Positions 29,846-39,592 of a DNA stretch of 64,000 nt are shown piece after piece. Source of the stretch: Gammaproteobacteria bacterium (lineage in GTDB: Bacteria > Pseudomonadota > Gammaproteobacteria > Enterobacterales > Alteromonadaceae); the NCBI GenBank assembly GCA_018825965.1, contig JAHKAA010000007.1:62001-126000 (forward strand), written 5' to 3'. How positions within the stretch are numbered: the first letter of the stretch is position 1; each line of letters begins with the position of its first letter. The position numbers were made by a program, and so were the translations under genes. Under the pieces are notes generated by a model. That model was not told where the DNA came from, searched no databases, and worked only from the letters and a program-made list of their open reading frames with translations.

Positions 29846-31148
29846 CTTTACGTTTTGGCAGGGTTTCAGCAGGTAAACTGAACGAGAAGCTGCTGCCTTT
29901 TTTCGGCTCACTGAAAATCATCAATTTGCTGTTATGGCGTTGCAACACATGCTTCACTATAGCTAAACCTAAACCTGTGCCGCCTGTAGCACGGGCTCTG
30001 GCCTGATCAACCCGGTAAAAACGTTCGGTCAGCCGTTTCACATGTTGAGGTGCTATACCTTCTCCATTGTCACTGACACTAAATACAGCTTTTTGATGCT
30101 GCCGCACCCAACTGACCTGAATTTCTCCACCATTAGGGGTGTATTTAATGGCATTGGTGATCAGGTTAGAAAAAGCACTACGTAACTCTTCACGAATACC
30201 GGAGACCAACAAACCAGGTTCAATTGAAAAACTGATCTGATGCTGTTTTTCCCGGTTTAAGGTGTTTGACTCCTGCTCCAGCATCACCAGCATAGCAGGC
30301 ACATCAATATGATCTTCAAACTGCACTTTGGCTGCAGCTTCAATACGTGACAAGGTGAGCAATTGCTGTACCAGAGCGTCCATACGTTTGGTTTGCTCCA
30401 GCATCACGGTATGGGCCTTGAGCCAAATACCCTCATTCGGCAGGTTATCCGCGTCCATCACTTCCAGATAGCCCTGCAATACAGTGAGCGGCGTGCGTAA
30501 TTCATGCGAAACATTGGCCACAAAATCTTTGCGTACCTGCTCCAGCAGTTTTAGTTGGGTGACATCCCGCACTATCAGTAAGTGCTGATCGTCACCGTAT
30601 TGCAGCATACGGTATTCCAGTATCAAATCTTCATTAACCGGAGAAGATAACTCCAGTGGCTGCTCAAATTGTTTTTGCTGAATATAAGACTGAAATTCCG
30701 GATTACGGATCAGGTTATCAATGCGCTGGCGTTCATCCTGCGGCCAGCGTAAACCAACCAGCTGCTGCGCCAGTTTATTACACCAGATAATGGTCCAGTC
30801 ACTATTGAGCACCACTATAGCATCAGGTAAGGCTTCAGCGCCGTCCCGAAAACGCCGGATCAAAGCACGTAACTCTTTATTTTTTTTGCGGGCTTTGCGC
30901 TGACGATAATAAATGCCATCAAAAACCTGCTGCCAGCTGCCATCACCTGCTGGTGGCGTTAGTTTTTTATCGCGCCATAGCCATTTATCCAATACAAAAA
31001 TATGCCGGTAATTCCAGCCAAGCAGTACCACTGAGGCTGTAAATAGAGCAGGAAACAGCAGATCAAACAGCCAGCCGATTAATGCAACAATAAAAAATAA
31101 AAGGAAGATCTTGCTGAAAATCTTCCTTTTAGATAGTAACAAACGCAT
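29829..31148 (-). CDS. phoR: Phosphate regulon sensor histidine kinase PhoR
   Basis: Membrane kinase that phosphorylates PhoB when phosphate is scarce. The 439-residue protein (E. coli PhoR 431) has two N-terminal membrane helices in the first 50 residues, a PAS domain (DAIVVLNSDWTIIWCN), phosphorylated H215 in VSHELRTPL, and the ATP-binding boxes ITNAIKYTPNGG, DNGEGI and GGTGLGLAIVKH. It follows phoB by 162 nt, an unusually large gap filled by a hairpin-forming repeat. Confidence 0.95.
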   Translation of the reverse strand: MRLLLSKRKIFSKIFLLFFIVALIGWLFDLLFPALFTASVVLLGWNYRHIFVLDKWLWRDKKLTPPAGDGSWQQVFDGIYYRQRKARKKNKELRALIRRFRDGAEALPDAIVVLNSDWTIIWCNKLAQQLVGLRWPQDERQRIDNLIRNPEFQSYIQQKQFEQPLELSSPVNEDLILEYRMLQYGDDQHLLIVRDVTQLKLLEQVRKDFVANVSHELRTPLTVLQGYLEVMDADNLPNEGIWLKAHTVMLEQTKRMDALVQQLLTLSRIEAAAKVQFEDHIDVPAMLVMLEQESNTLNREKQHQISFSIEPGLLVSGIREELRSAFSNLITNAIKYTPNGGEIQVSWVRQHQKAVFSVSDNGEGIAPQHVKRLTERFYRVDQARARATGGTGLGLAIVKHVLQRHNSKLMIFSEPKKGSSFSFSLPAETLPKRKATKAR

Positions 31149-31161
31149 AACACCTACTTAT

Positions 31162-31285
31162 TACCCGTCGTACTTGAAGCCGCAGCGTTGTTGGCTGCCC
31201 TCTTTCGCCCCAATCACATAGGACAACTATGTTCATGGGGTCTCTTTCAGTTGCCGCCTGGGTGCAACTCCAATTACTTAGGGTA
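31162..31285. repeat. Long imperfect-palindrome intergenic element inside phoBR
   Basis: The 124 bp between TACCC (31162) and GGGTA (31285) can fold into one long hairpin. The outer arms match at about 11 of 15 positions (for example GTACTTGAAG against CTCCAATTAC), and the centre has CACATAG opposite CTATGT flanked by CCCC and GGGG. It resembles, from memory, an intergenic repeat common in Shewanella/Vibrio-type genomes. No second copy was noticed in this window. Confidence 0.6.
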
Positions 31286-31310
31286 AATAGCGATAAAAAC
31301 TGGATCTCGT

Positions 31311-31997
31311 TTACTTGGCAGAGAAACGATAACCCGAACCCCTGACAGTTTGCACTAAACGGTCATGCCCAGCCAGCGAAATGGCTTTACGTAAACGGCG
31401 TATATGCACATCTACTGTTCTGTCTTCGACATACACATTAGTACCCCAGACATGATCCAGCAACTGCTCACGACTGTAAACCCGTTCAGGATGGGTCATA
31501 AAAAAGTGTAACAAACGGAATTCGGTTGGCCCCATATCCACAGCTTGCTCAGCCGCTGTAACACGGTGTGATACAGGGTCCAGCTTTAAGCCTTGCACTT
31601 CAATCACATCGTCCAGACTGGTTGGTGCAACACGACGGATCACAGCTTTAATACGTGCCATCAGTTCTTTTGGTGAAAATGGCTTGGTGACATAGTCATC
31701 AGCGCCCACTTCCAGACCACGGACTTTATCTTCTTCTTCACCACGGGCAGTGATCATAATGATAGGAATAGTACGGGTCAGTTCGTGTCCTTTCATTTTT
31801 TTTGCAAACTGAATACCGCTGCCACCAGGTAACATCCAGTCCAGCAACACTAAATCCGGATAAGGTTCTACTAACATGTTCACAGCAGAATCAAAGTCTT
31901 CCGCCGTGCTGGCCTGATAACCATTTTGTTCAAGCACAAAACACAACATGTCACGGATCGGTGCTTCATCTTCTACAACCAGGATTTTTCTAGACAT
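31311..31997 (-). CDS. phoB: Phosphate regulon response regulator PhoB
   Basis: OmpR-family activator of the Pho regulon. The 228-residue protein has a receiver domain with acid pocket E9/D10, phosphoacceptor D53 ([10 protein letters not shown]) and the conserved lysine in [11 protein letters not shown] winged-helix domain follows, with recognition helix [14 protein letters not shown]. Length matches E. coli PhoB (229). A Pho box in its own promoter suggests autoactivation. Confidence 0.97.
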   Translation of the reverse strand: MSRKILVVEDEAPIRDMLCFVLEQNGYQASTAEDFDSAVNMLVEPYPDLVLLDWMLPGGSGIQFAKKMKGHELTRTIPIIMITARGEEEDKVRGLEVGADDYVTKPFSPKELMARIKAVIRRVAPTSLDDVIEVQGLKLDPVSHRVTAAEQAVDMGPTEFRLLHFFMTHPERVYSREQLLDHVWGTNVYVEDRTVDVHIRRLRKAISLAGHDRLVQTVRGSGYRFSAK

Positions 31998-32036
31998 AAC
32001 CCTCTACCAATTCAAGCTAATTTATTGATTGTGACC

Positions 32037-32070
32037 AGTATGGCGTTAGTTTATGACACTTTTATGAAAT
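32037..32070 (-). promoter_or_regulatory. PhoB box and -10 of phoB
   Basis: On the minus strand ATTTCATAAAAGTGTCAT (32053-32070) matches the Pho consensus at about 15 of 18 positions. Ten nt later is CATACT (32037-32042), a fair -10. It lies about 40 nt before the phoB start codon. Confidence 0.78.
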
Positions 32071-32300
32071 GGAAACAAGCATCCTGCCCTGTAATGACCA
32101 GCTCAGCTGTTGATCACACAAAGCAGCACTGGTTTTACCAGTCGTTTTCAACGGAAATAAAAAACAATCAATCCGCTTACATTTTTCTAATATACAAAAA
32201 AGTCTTTCAGATGACATTTTGATGAACCTTTTCTGACAACAATGCCGCCAGCCCACGCCAGTCGTGGCCTGCACTGAAAGTTCAATCTCTTTGCCAGTCA
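32071..32300. other. Gene-free centre of the phoB/lipoprotein divergent region
   Basis: The region between the two Pho promoters holds no gene or repeat that I can support. Confidence 0.5.
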
Positions 32301-32334
32301 CTGTAATAAAACAGTCATTAAGCCTGAGTATGGT
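32301..32334 (+). promoter_or_regulatory. PhoB box and -10 of the lipoprotein-TonB receptor pair
   Basis: CTGTAATAAAACAGTCAT (32301-32318) matches the Pho consensus at about 16 of 18 positions. It is followed by exactly 10 nt and then TATGGT (32329-32334). The lipoprotein start codon is 58 nt downstream. Confidence 0.72.
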
Positions 32335-32391
32335 TGGCCCCAGCTTTTTATAACAACAGCTTTCCTGTTCGTACTTATTGGAGATTGAGTA

Positions 32392-35070
32392 ATGGCTTTA
32401 CGTAAATTTTTAAAATTGAGTGCAATCGCCTCAGCTTTAGTATTAGCTGGTTGTGGTGGCGGTGATATCAATATCAACACTGGTAATGGCAATGACGGCA
32501 ACAACGGCGGCGGTACGCCACCACCAACCAGTGCTTGCCCTTCTTTTGCAACTCAAGGCTCAGCTTTAGCGGGCGTTACTACTCCAGTCTGTGAAATCAA
32601 AGGCATTATTACCAGCGACACTACATTAACAGCAGATATTGCCTGGGCTTTGTCTGGCAAAGTCACAGTAGGCGGCGATAACACCAACAGCGCTACTTTA
32701 ACTATCCAGCCTGGTACTAAAGTTTTTGGTAAAAGCGGTGCCGACTATTTAGTCGTAGCCCGTGGTTCAAAAATTCAGGCTGTTGGTACAGCCACTAACC
32801 CTATCATCATGACGTCAGTCAATGACATGTTAGGTTTGTCGGATGACGAATCCACTGCTGAATGGGGCGGTTTAGTTTTATTAGGTAAAGCACCAACCAA
32901 CAAATGTGATCAGGCTGCTTTAGCAACTTGTCAGGTTGAAGCTGAAGGTGAAGCTGGCCCATATGGTGGTGACGATCCAGAAGATAACAGCGGTGCATTA
33001 AAATATGTACAAGTCCGTTACGCTGGTTTTGAAGTTATTCCGGACAACGAACTCAATGGTATTACCTTTGCTGGTGTAGGCAGTGGCACTACTGTTGAAT
33101 ATATTCAGGTTCACAACAACCTGGATGATGGTGTTGAGTTCTTTGGCGGTACTGTAGATGCGAAGTATGTGGTATTAACAGGTAACCGTGATGACTCTTT
33201 AGATTGGGCTGATGGCTGGACTGGCCGTATGCAACACGTGTTAATTCGTCATAACCCAAATGACACTAAAGCAAACCGTGCTATTGAAGCGGATAACCAG
33301 TCAGGTAACTTCACTGCGTTGCCGGTCAGTAACCCTAAAATTTCCAACATGACTATCATTGGTAACAACTTTGATGGTGAAGATGATTCTGAAGGCATTT
33401 TATTACGTGCAGGTACTGCAGGTGAGTTATATAACGTTGTAGTGACTGGTCCTGAAGGCATGGGTGAATGTTTTGACATTAACTCTCAGGAATCAGTAAA
33501 CAACGCTACATCAGGCGCCATTATCTTCCGCAACTCTATTCTGGATTGCGCTGAACCAGTGAAGAATGCACAAGACGATGCCGGCAACCAAATTCTGGAT
33601 ACAGCAGCCTGGTTTGCAACTCAACCAAATAACTTTATAGGTGATGCATTATTAGGTGGTTATGTCCCTGCTCCTAACTCACCTGCATTAGCTAATGGTT
33701 ATAACGTAGCTAACGAAGTAGACGGCTGGTTTGATGATGTGAACTACATTGGTGCTTTTGATGGCACTACTGACTGGACTAAAGGCTGGACTACTGCATT
33801 ACACCCAGAAACTGGCGCAGGTTTAGATTCTTGCCCAACAGGCACTACTGAAGTAGCCAGCTTAACAGGCCGTTTAAACTGCCAGTTAACAGGTGATGTC
33901 ACCACGAACGTGACTTTAGCAGTTGGTGCTGACTATGTATTAAGTGGCCGTGTCCGTGTTGGTGTGGATAACACCACCAGCGCTACTTTAACAGTGCAAC
34001 CTGGCGTAACTATCTACGGTAAATCAGGCGCTGATTTCTTAGTTGTAACCCGTGGTTCAAAAATTATGGCCGAAGGTACTGCGGCTAATCCTATCACTAT
34101 GACGTCAGTACAGGATGTGATTGGTTCACCCACTGCAGCTGGTCAATGGGGTGGTTTAGTGTTGCTGGGTAAAGCAATAACCAACAAATGTGCTGATGTA
34201 AACAACTGTGCTGTACAGGCTGAAGGTGATGCCGGCCCATATGGTGGTTCAGATGCAGCAGACAGCAGTGGTTCTCTGAACTATGTGATTGTGAAACATG
34301 CTGGTTTTGAAGTTATCCCGGATAACGAATTAAACGGTATTACTTTTGCTGGTGTAGGTTCAGGTACTAAGTGTTCAAATATCCAGGTTCACCAGAACGT
34401 TGATGACGGTGTGGAGTTTTTCGGTGGTTCAGTCAGCTGTAAAAACGTAGTTCTGACGTCAAACGGTGACGACTCAGTCGATTGGGCTGACGGCTGGAAC
34501 GGTAAAATGCAGTTTGTGTTAGTAAAACACGCAGCTGACGATGCCAAAGCCAACCGTGGTATTGAAGCAGATAACCAGTCAGGCAACCTGACTGCATCTC
34601 CGGTTTCAAATCCTACTATCGCGAACATGACTATTATCGGTAACAACTTTGATGGTGATGATGATTCAGAAGGCATTGTGTTACGCGCTGGTACTAACGC
34701 TCAATTAGCTAACTTCGTAGTAACAGGCCCTGCTGGTATGGGTGAATGTCTGGAAATCGAATCTGCTGAATCTCAGGCTTTCGCTGCAGCAGGCACTTTA
34801 ACCATGACGAACTCTGTAATTTCTTGCGCCGAAGCTACTAAAGGCAGCGTGTCAGCAGATACTACAACTGAAGCCTGGTTCCTGAACCAAACCAATAACA
34901 AGTTAGTCGCTGATAACAGCACTGTGCTCAAAGGTATCTTCACAATAGACACCAACACGGCGAAAGACATGAAAACTGTTGATGCTTTCTTCGACACAGT
35001 CAACTTTGTTGGTGCAGTGTCAGAAAGCAATAACTGGACGGCTGGTTGGGCTGTAGGTCTGGACGACTAA
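32392..35070 (+). CDS. Large duplicated lipoprotein, probable beta-helix, partner of the TonB receptor
   Basis: An 892-residue protein with a lipoprotein signal peptide: lipobox LVLAGC, with C21 as the lipidated residue. A glycine/asparagine-rich linker follows (residues 22-47). The rest is two tandem copies of a roughly 430-residue unit (about residues 49-480 and 481-892). Both copies keep the blocks GKSGADYLVVARGSKI, WGGLVLLGKA, AGFEVIPDNELNGITFAGVG, DDGVEFFGG, DWADGW, GIEADNQSGN and NMTIIGNNFDG. Short repeated beta-type motifs with aligned N, D and G suggest a right-handed parallel beta helix. Paired cysteines occur in each copy. It precedes the TonB receptor and has a Pho box, so a surface role in phosphorus capture is plausible. 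The function is otherwise unknown. Confidence 0.8.
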   Translation: MALRKFLKLSAIASALVLAGCGGGDININTGNGNDGNNGGGTPPPTSACPSFATQGSALAGVTTPVCEIKGIITSDTTLTADIAWALSGKVTVGGDNTNSATLTIQPGTKVFGKSGADYLVVARGSKIQAVGTATNPIIMTSVNDMLGLSDDESTAEWGGLVLLGKAPTNKCDQAALATCQVEAEGEAGPYGGDDPEDNSGALKYVQVRYAGFEVIPDNELNGITFAGVGSGTTVEYIQVHNNLDDGVEFFGGTVDAKYVVLTGNRDDSLDWADGWTGRMQHVLIRHNPNDTKANRAIEADNQSGNFTALPVSNPKISNMTIIGNNFDGEDDSEGILLRAGTAGELYNVVVTGPEGMGECFDINSQESVNNATSGAIIFRNSILDCAEPVKNAQDDAGNQILDTAAWFATQPNNFIGDALLGGYVPAPNSPALANGYNVANEVDGWFDDVNYIGAFDGTTDWTKGWTTALHPETGAGLDSCPTGTTEVASLTGRLNCQLTGDVTTNVTLAVGADYVLSGRVRVGVDNTTSATLTVQPGVTIYGKSGADFLVVTRGSKIMAEGTAANPITMTSVQDVIGSPTAAGQWGGLVLLGKAITNKCADVNNCAVQAEGDAGPYGGSDAADSSGSLNYVIVKHAGFEVIPDNELNGITFAGVGSGTKCSNIQVHQNVDDGVEFFGGSVSCKNVVLTSNGDDSVDWADGWNGKMQFVLVKHAADDAKANRGIEADNQSGNLTASPVSNPTIANMTIIGNNFDGDDDSEGIVLRAGTNAQLANFVVTGPAGMGECLEIESAESQAFAAAGTLTMTNSVISCAEATKGSVSADTTTEAWFLNQTNNKLVADNSTVLKGIFTIDTNTAKDMKTVDAFFDTVNFVGAVSESNNWTAGWAVGLDD

Positions 35071-35081
35071 GACCACCATAA

Positions 35082-35105
35082 ACTGCCAGCCTGCTGGCAG
35101 TTTTG
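35082..35105 (+). terminator. Hairpin after the lipoprotein gene
   Basis: ACTGCCAGC (35082-35090) and GCTGGCAGT (35093-35101) are complementary and are followed by TTTT. It may terminate part of the transcripts before the receptor gene. Confidence 0.6.
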
Positions 35106-35115
35106 AATTCACTTA

Positions 35116-35146
35116 GTGCCGGGCCTCCTTTGGATAAGCCCGGCAC
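35116..35146 (+). promoter_or_regulatory. Second hairpin between lipoprotein and receptor genes
   Basis: GTGCCGGGC (35116-35124) pairs perfectly with GCCCGGCAC (35138-35146) over a 13-nt loop. No T-run follows. It could protect the 3' end of the upstream mRNA or set a different expression level of the two genes. Confidence 0.45.
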
Positions 35147-35182
35147 ATTGATGTACGAATTAGCTGATAGGACCAAGTTCAA

Positions 35183-37831
35183 ATGAGCAGCAAGCAAAGT
35201 TTTAAAATCAGTCAGGTTGGCCGTAGTGTGCTTCTGGCTTTAGCAGCCACAGCAAGCATAGTGCCTGTATCAGCCCAGGAAGTTGCAACAGAAGCTGCGG
35301 CAGAAAAAGAACAGGCCGTTGAACGTATTGAAGTATCAGGCCGTCTGATGAGTTCAGCTGCTTCCGCTGCGGCAGAGCGCCGTGAACAACCTTATGTCGC
35401 AGAATTATTAGGCATGGAGCAAATCTCCAGAGCAGGCGACAGCAACGCGGCGACAGCACTGCGCCGGGTGACTGGTTTAACCTTAGTCAAAGACAAATTT
35501 ATTTATGTGCGTGGTTTAGGGGAACGTTATTCCAGTACCTTATTAAACGGCGCTATGGTACCAAGCCCGGATCCAACAAGGAACGTCATCCCTCTGGATA
35601 TGTTCCCGGCAGGTATTATCGAAAGTTTAGTGGTACAAAAAGCTTATTCACCTGAACTGCCGGCAGCTTTTGGTGGTGGTAGCGTCAATATACGTACTGC
35701 TTCTATTCCACTGCAGCGCAGCTTTAACTTATCGGTAGGTACCGGTTATAGCAGCCTGAACAGCGATAAAGGTTACAGCTACAACGGTGGTAGTGATGAC
35801 TGGATGGGTAGCGATGATGGCACCCGTGCTATGTCTCCGGATCTGCGCGCAGCTTTGGATCAATATGGCACCATCAACCAGATTAATATAGCTGAAGCTT
35901 TAGGTGGTATTAACGCTGGTAACCTGGCTCAGGCTGGCACTATAGTGCGCGAACTGGGTTTAGCTTTTAACCGTGATATTGATGTACAACGCGAAAGTGT
36001 AAAGCCTGATTTTGATGGCAGTGTATCTTTTGGCGATAAATTCGATATTGGATCCTCTGTTTTTGGCGTCATGGCCGGTGTCAGCTATGACAGATCCACT
36101 CAGAATATTGAAGAGCAGGAACGTTATTTTTCAGTCTCTGGTGATGACTTAATACCACTGAATTTATACGATGATATTAAAGGCACCGAACATCAGGTGA
36201 AGCTGTCCGGTATGCTAAACTTTGGTTTAGAGCTGGATGAAAACCACCGTTTTGAAACTGCATCTATTTATCTGCGTGATACCAAAGATGAAGTCAAAGT
36301 GAAAAATGGTGACAGCATTGAAACCATCAATGAATCCAACCGTTCTAACACCGACACCTCGTTACGTTACGAAGAACGTTCTATGTTCAGCAACCAAATT
36401 CGTGGCCGCCATATGTTGCCCTGGTTGTACGATATCAGTCTTGACTGGCAATACACAGACGCCAAAGCCGAACGTGATGCTCCAGGCGAAGTGGAATACC
36501 GTTACTTAAACGAAACTCAGGCTGATGGATCTGTGACCTCTTTCCTGCGCCGTAACCAGAATGCGGTGAACTACAGCTTCGGTAAGATGGAAGATAATAC
36601 TGAAAACGCCAGCTGGAACGCCAAACTGCCATTTACCTTAGGTAAAGCAGAGCTGACGCTGAACGGCGGTTATTCTTATTTTGAACGGACCCGTGAATCT
36701 GAAACTAACCTGTTTAACTTCAACACTGTGGGTTATAGCCTGGAACAGTTGAGTCAAAACTTCTCAGATATTTTCTCTGATGAAAGTATCCTCAACACAG
36801 CCAATGGTTTCCAGATTTCCAACGTCACCACTCAGGCCGACGACTACATAGCAGCGCAGATGATCGACGCGGCTTATGTTGGCATGGAAATGAACTATGA
36901 CTACCTGTACCGCTTAAACTTTGGTGTACGTTATGAAGACTTCCGCCAGATTTCTATCCCATTAAATGCGGATGGCGAAATCAGTGGCAATGTCGAAGAT
37001 TTCCCGCTGAACGAAGATGGTTTTTATCCGTCCTTGTCGTTAACCTGGTTTGTCAGTGAAGATTTGCAGGCCCGTTTTGGTTACAGCAGTACCGTGGTTC
37101 GTCCTGACTTACGTGAAGTCACTCCAGTGCTCTTTATCGACCCGCTGACTGACTTTAAAGTCACAGGTTTTTCTGGTCTGGAAAGCACCGACATCAGCAG
37201 CTATGATGCGCGTTTAGAGTGGTACTACGACGAAAGCAACTACAGTGTGGGTGTGTTCTACAAAGATCTGGACAAGCCAATTGAATCCATTGAATTAAGT
37301 GGTTCAGACGGTAACTTACTGATGTCATTCCGTAACGGTGACACAGGTGAAGTGTACGGTGTAGAAGCGGAATTCCTGCAACAACTGAATATGTTTGAAG
37401 GCAAAAGCTGGCTGGATAACTTCTTTGTGGCTGGTAACTTTACCTACAGCGAGTCTGAAATTACCATTCAGCCTTTTGCCGGTACTAACCTGACCAATCT
37501 GAAGCGCCCATTAAGTGGTCACTCCAAACATGTGGTGAACTTCCAGTTAGGCTTCGACTCTGACGACGATAAGCACAACGCCACCATGACATACAACGTC
37601 TTTGGTAAGCGTATCGCTTTTGCTGGTGTAAACGATAAAGATGATGCCTATGAGCAGCCATTTAACTCACTGGATTTTGTCTATTCTTACACGCCGTTTG
37701 AATCGACTTCAGTGAAACTGTCGCTGAAAAACCTGCTGGATGAAGATGTTGAAATCACTCAACAAGGCGAGTTATTGCAGCGTCGTGTTGAAGGCCAAAG
37801 CTACGGTTTAAGCTTCAGCTACAAGTACTAA
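35183..37831 (+). CDS. TonB-dependent outer-membrane receptor, probably Pho-controlled
   Basis: An 882-residue TonB-dependent transporter with a signal peptide (cleavage after VSAQ, about residue 32). A probable TonB box region follows (AVERIEVSGR), then a plug domain (LLGMEQISRAGDSNAATALR, FIYVRGLGERYSSTLLNG, SVNIRT) and a beta barrel ending in the aromatic SFSYKY. The substrate is not evident from sequence. It lies 112 nt behind the Pho-box lipoprotein gene, with no recognisable promoter of its own, so I infer joint transcription and a role in uptake of a phosphorus-containing compound under phosphate limitation. AGGA sits upstream of the ATG. Confidence 0.88.
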   Translation: MSSKQSFKISQVGRSVLLALAATASIVPVSAQEVATEAAAEKEQAVERIEVSGRLMSSAASAAAERREQPYVAELLGMEQISRAGDSNAATALRRVTGLTLVKDKFIYVRGLGERYSSTLLNGAMVPSPDPTRNVIPLDMFPAGIIESLVVQKAYSPELPAAFGGGSVNIRTASIPLQRSFNLSVGTGYSSLNSDKGYSYNGGSDDWMGSDDGTRAMSPDLRAALDQYGTINQINIAEALGGINAGNLAQAGTIVRELGLAFNRDIDVQRESVKPDFDGSVSFGDKFDIGSSVFGVMAGVSYDRSTQNIEEQERYFSVSGDDLIPLNLYDDIKGTEHQVKLSGMLNFGLELDENHRFETASIYLRDTKDEVKVKNGDSIETINESNRSNTDTSLRYEERSMFSNQIRGRHMLPWLYDISLDWQYTDAKAERDAPGEVEYRYLNETQADGSVTSFLRRNQNAVNYSFGKMEDNTENASWNAKLPFTLGKAELTLNGGYSYFERTRESETNLFNFNTVGYSLEQLSQNFSDIFSDESILNTANGFQISNVTTQADDYIAAQMIDAAYVGMEMNYDYLYRLNFGVRYEDFRQISIPLNADGEISGNVEDFPLNEDGFYPSLSLTWFVSEDLQARFGYSSTVVRPDLREVTPVLFIDPLTDFKVTGFSGLESTDISSYDARLEWYYDESNYSVGVFYKDLDKPIESIELSGSDGNLLMSFRNGDTGEVYGVEAEFLQQLNMFEGKSWLDNFFVAGNFTYSESEITIQPFAGTNLTNLKRPLSGHSKHVVNFQLGFDSDDDKHNATMTYNVFGKRIAFAGVNDKDDAYEQPFNSLDFVYSYTPFESTSVKLSLKNLLDEDVEITQQGELLQRRVEGQSYGLSFSYKY

Positions 37832-37856
37832 CTATCTGTCCTCGTTTGACTGATGA

Positions 37857-37889
37857 AAGGGTCAGAGCCACAGCTCTGACCCTTTTTTG
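37857..37889 (+). terminator. Terminator after the TonB receptor
   Basis: AAGGGTCAGAGC (37857-37868) and GCTCTGACCCTT (37873-37884) form a 12-bp stem with loop CACA, followed by TTTT. Confidence 0.9.
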
Positions 37890-39365
37890 TTAGTGCATCA
37901 GCTGTTCTATAGCTTCCGGCTTATTATGAATAGCAAACTTATCCACCAAGGTAGCGCTGGCATGGTTCAAGCCTATCACCTCTGCTTCGATACCTGCCTT
38001 ACGGAATTTAAATATCACTTTGTCCAGTGAACTGACGGCTGTGATATCCCAGAAATGGGCATGGGTTAAATCAATCTGTACTGTTTTAAGTGGCTCTTTA
38101 AAATCAAAAGCCGCAACAAAAGGTTCTGCCGATGTGAAAAACACCTGCCCTGTCACCAGATAACGCCGACTGTTGCCATCCGCTGATAATTCAGACTGTA
38201 TCGCCAGTAATTGCCCCACTTTATTGGCAAAAAATAACGCACTCATCAGTACGCCAACAAAAACACCGTAAGCCAGATTGTGCGTAAAAACCACCACCAG
38301 TACAGTAATAATCATCACCAGACTGGAGCTTTTTGGATTGGTTTTCAAATCCATCACAGACTGCCAGTTAAAGGTGCCAATAGACACCATAATCATCACA
38401 GCGACCAAAGCAGCCATAGGGATCATACCCACCCATTCACCTAAAAATACGGCAAAAATAAGCAGTAAAACACCGGCTAATAAAGTGGATAAACGCGTGC
38501 GGCCACCTGATTTTACGTTAATCACCGACTGACCAATCATGGCACAACCTGCCATACCTCCTAATAAACCAGATCCTATATTGGCGATGCCCTGGCCTAT
38601 ACATTCACGGTTTTTATTACTGTTGGTATCTGTCATATCATCAACAATAGTGGCGGTCATCAGGGATTCCAAAATACCAACCAGCGCCAGACCTAAAGCG
38701 TAAGGGAAAATAATCTGCAGCGTTTCCAGAGTCAGGGGAACATCTGGCCATAAAAAGATCGGCAAACTGTCCGGTAATGCACCCATATCAGACACTGTGC
38801 GAACATCAATCTGGAAATACAAAGCGATAGAGGTCAATACCACTATACAGACCAGAGGTGAAGGCACGGTTTTGGTGACATAAGGAAACAAATAAATAAT
38901 GGCTAAGCCCGCAGCAGTCATGGCATAGACATGCCAGGTGACATCGGTCAGCTCAGGCAACTGCGCCATAAAAATCAGAATGGCCAGCGCATTAACAAAA
39001 CCTGTCACTACAGAGCGCGAGACAAAACGCATCAGCTCGCCGAGTTTGCATAAACCAAACAGAATTTGCAGCACACCGGTCAACAAGGTAGCCAGCAGTA
39101 AATACTGCAAACCATGTTCTTTGACCAGGGTGATCATCAGCAGCGCCATAGCACCGGTAGCGGCAGAAATCATAGCTGGACGACCACCGGCAAAAGCAGT
39201 GATCACAGCAATGGCAAAAGAAGCGTATAAACCTACTTTAGGATCTACACCGGCAATAATAGAAAAGGCGATAGCTTCTGGAATAAGAGCCAGAGCCACC
39301 ACTATGGCAGATAAAACATCACCACGAACATTAGACAGCCATTGCTGTCGTATGGATTGAAACAT
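37890..39365 (-). CDS. SulP family anion transporter with STAS domain
   Basis: A 491-residue inner-membrane transporter of the SulP family (sulfate, bicarbonate or dicarboxylate carriers). The body has 10-12 helices, with the early motif [26 protein letters not shown] and the central [28 protein letters not shown] cytoplasmic STAS domain follows at the C-terminus ([20 protein letters not shown]). The ATG at 39365 has AAGGA about 12 nt upstream; a longer frame to 39428 adds residues unlike the family and is not used. The ion carried cannot be stated. No carbonic anhydrase or cys gene is adjacent. Confidence 0.88.
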   Translation of the reverse strand: MFQSIRQQWLSNVRGDVLSAIVVALALIPEAIAFSIIAGVDPKVGLYASFAIAVITAFAGGRPAMISAATGAMALLMITLVKEHGLQYLLLATLLTGVLQILFGLCKLGELMRFVSRSVVTGFVNALAILIFMAQLPELTDVTWHVYAMTAAGLAIIYLFPYVTKTVPSPLVCIVVLTSIALYFQIDVRTVSDMGALPDSLPIFLWPDVPLTLETLQIIFPYALGLALVGILESLMTATIVDDMTDTNSNKNRECIGQGIANIGSGLLGGMAGCAMIGQSVINVKSGGRTRLSTLLAGVLLLIFAVFLGEWVGMIPMAALVAVMIMVSIGTFNWQSVMDLKTNPKSSSLVMIITVLVVVFTHNLAYGVFVGVLMSALFFANKVGQLLAIQSELSADGNSRRYLVTGQVFFTSAEPFVAAFDFKEPLKTVQIDLTHAHFWDITAVSSLDKVIFKFRKAGIEAEVIGLNHASATLVDKFAIHNKPEAIEQLMH

Positions 39366-39592
39366 CAGGAATTCCTTTGTATTTGAGTACTGAATAAACG
39401 CATTTTTTTCCGGCATAAAAGCAGTCACGCCCCAAATTGCATTTTTACTTTTACAGATAGAAAAAACGGTTTAACAACTACATCGGCGACAAAGTTCCTT
39501 ATGGCAAGCGGGTTGAATACTACAAAAACAGCGCCATTTTAGCCTAAAAGCCCTTTGACTTAAACCTGAATAGTCCGGCCAAAGAGTTTCTG

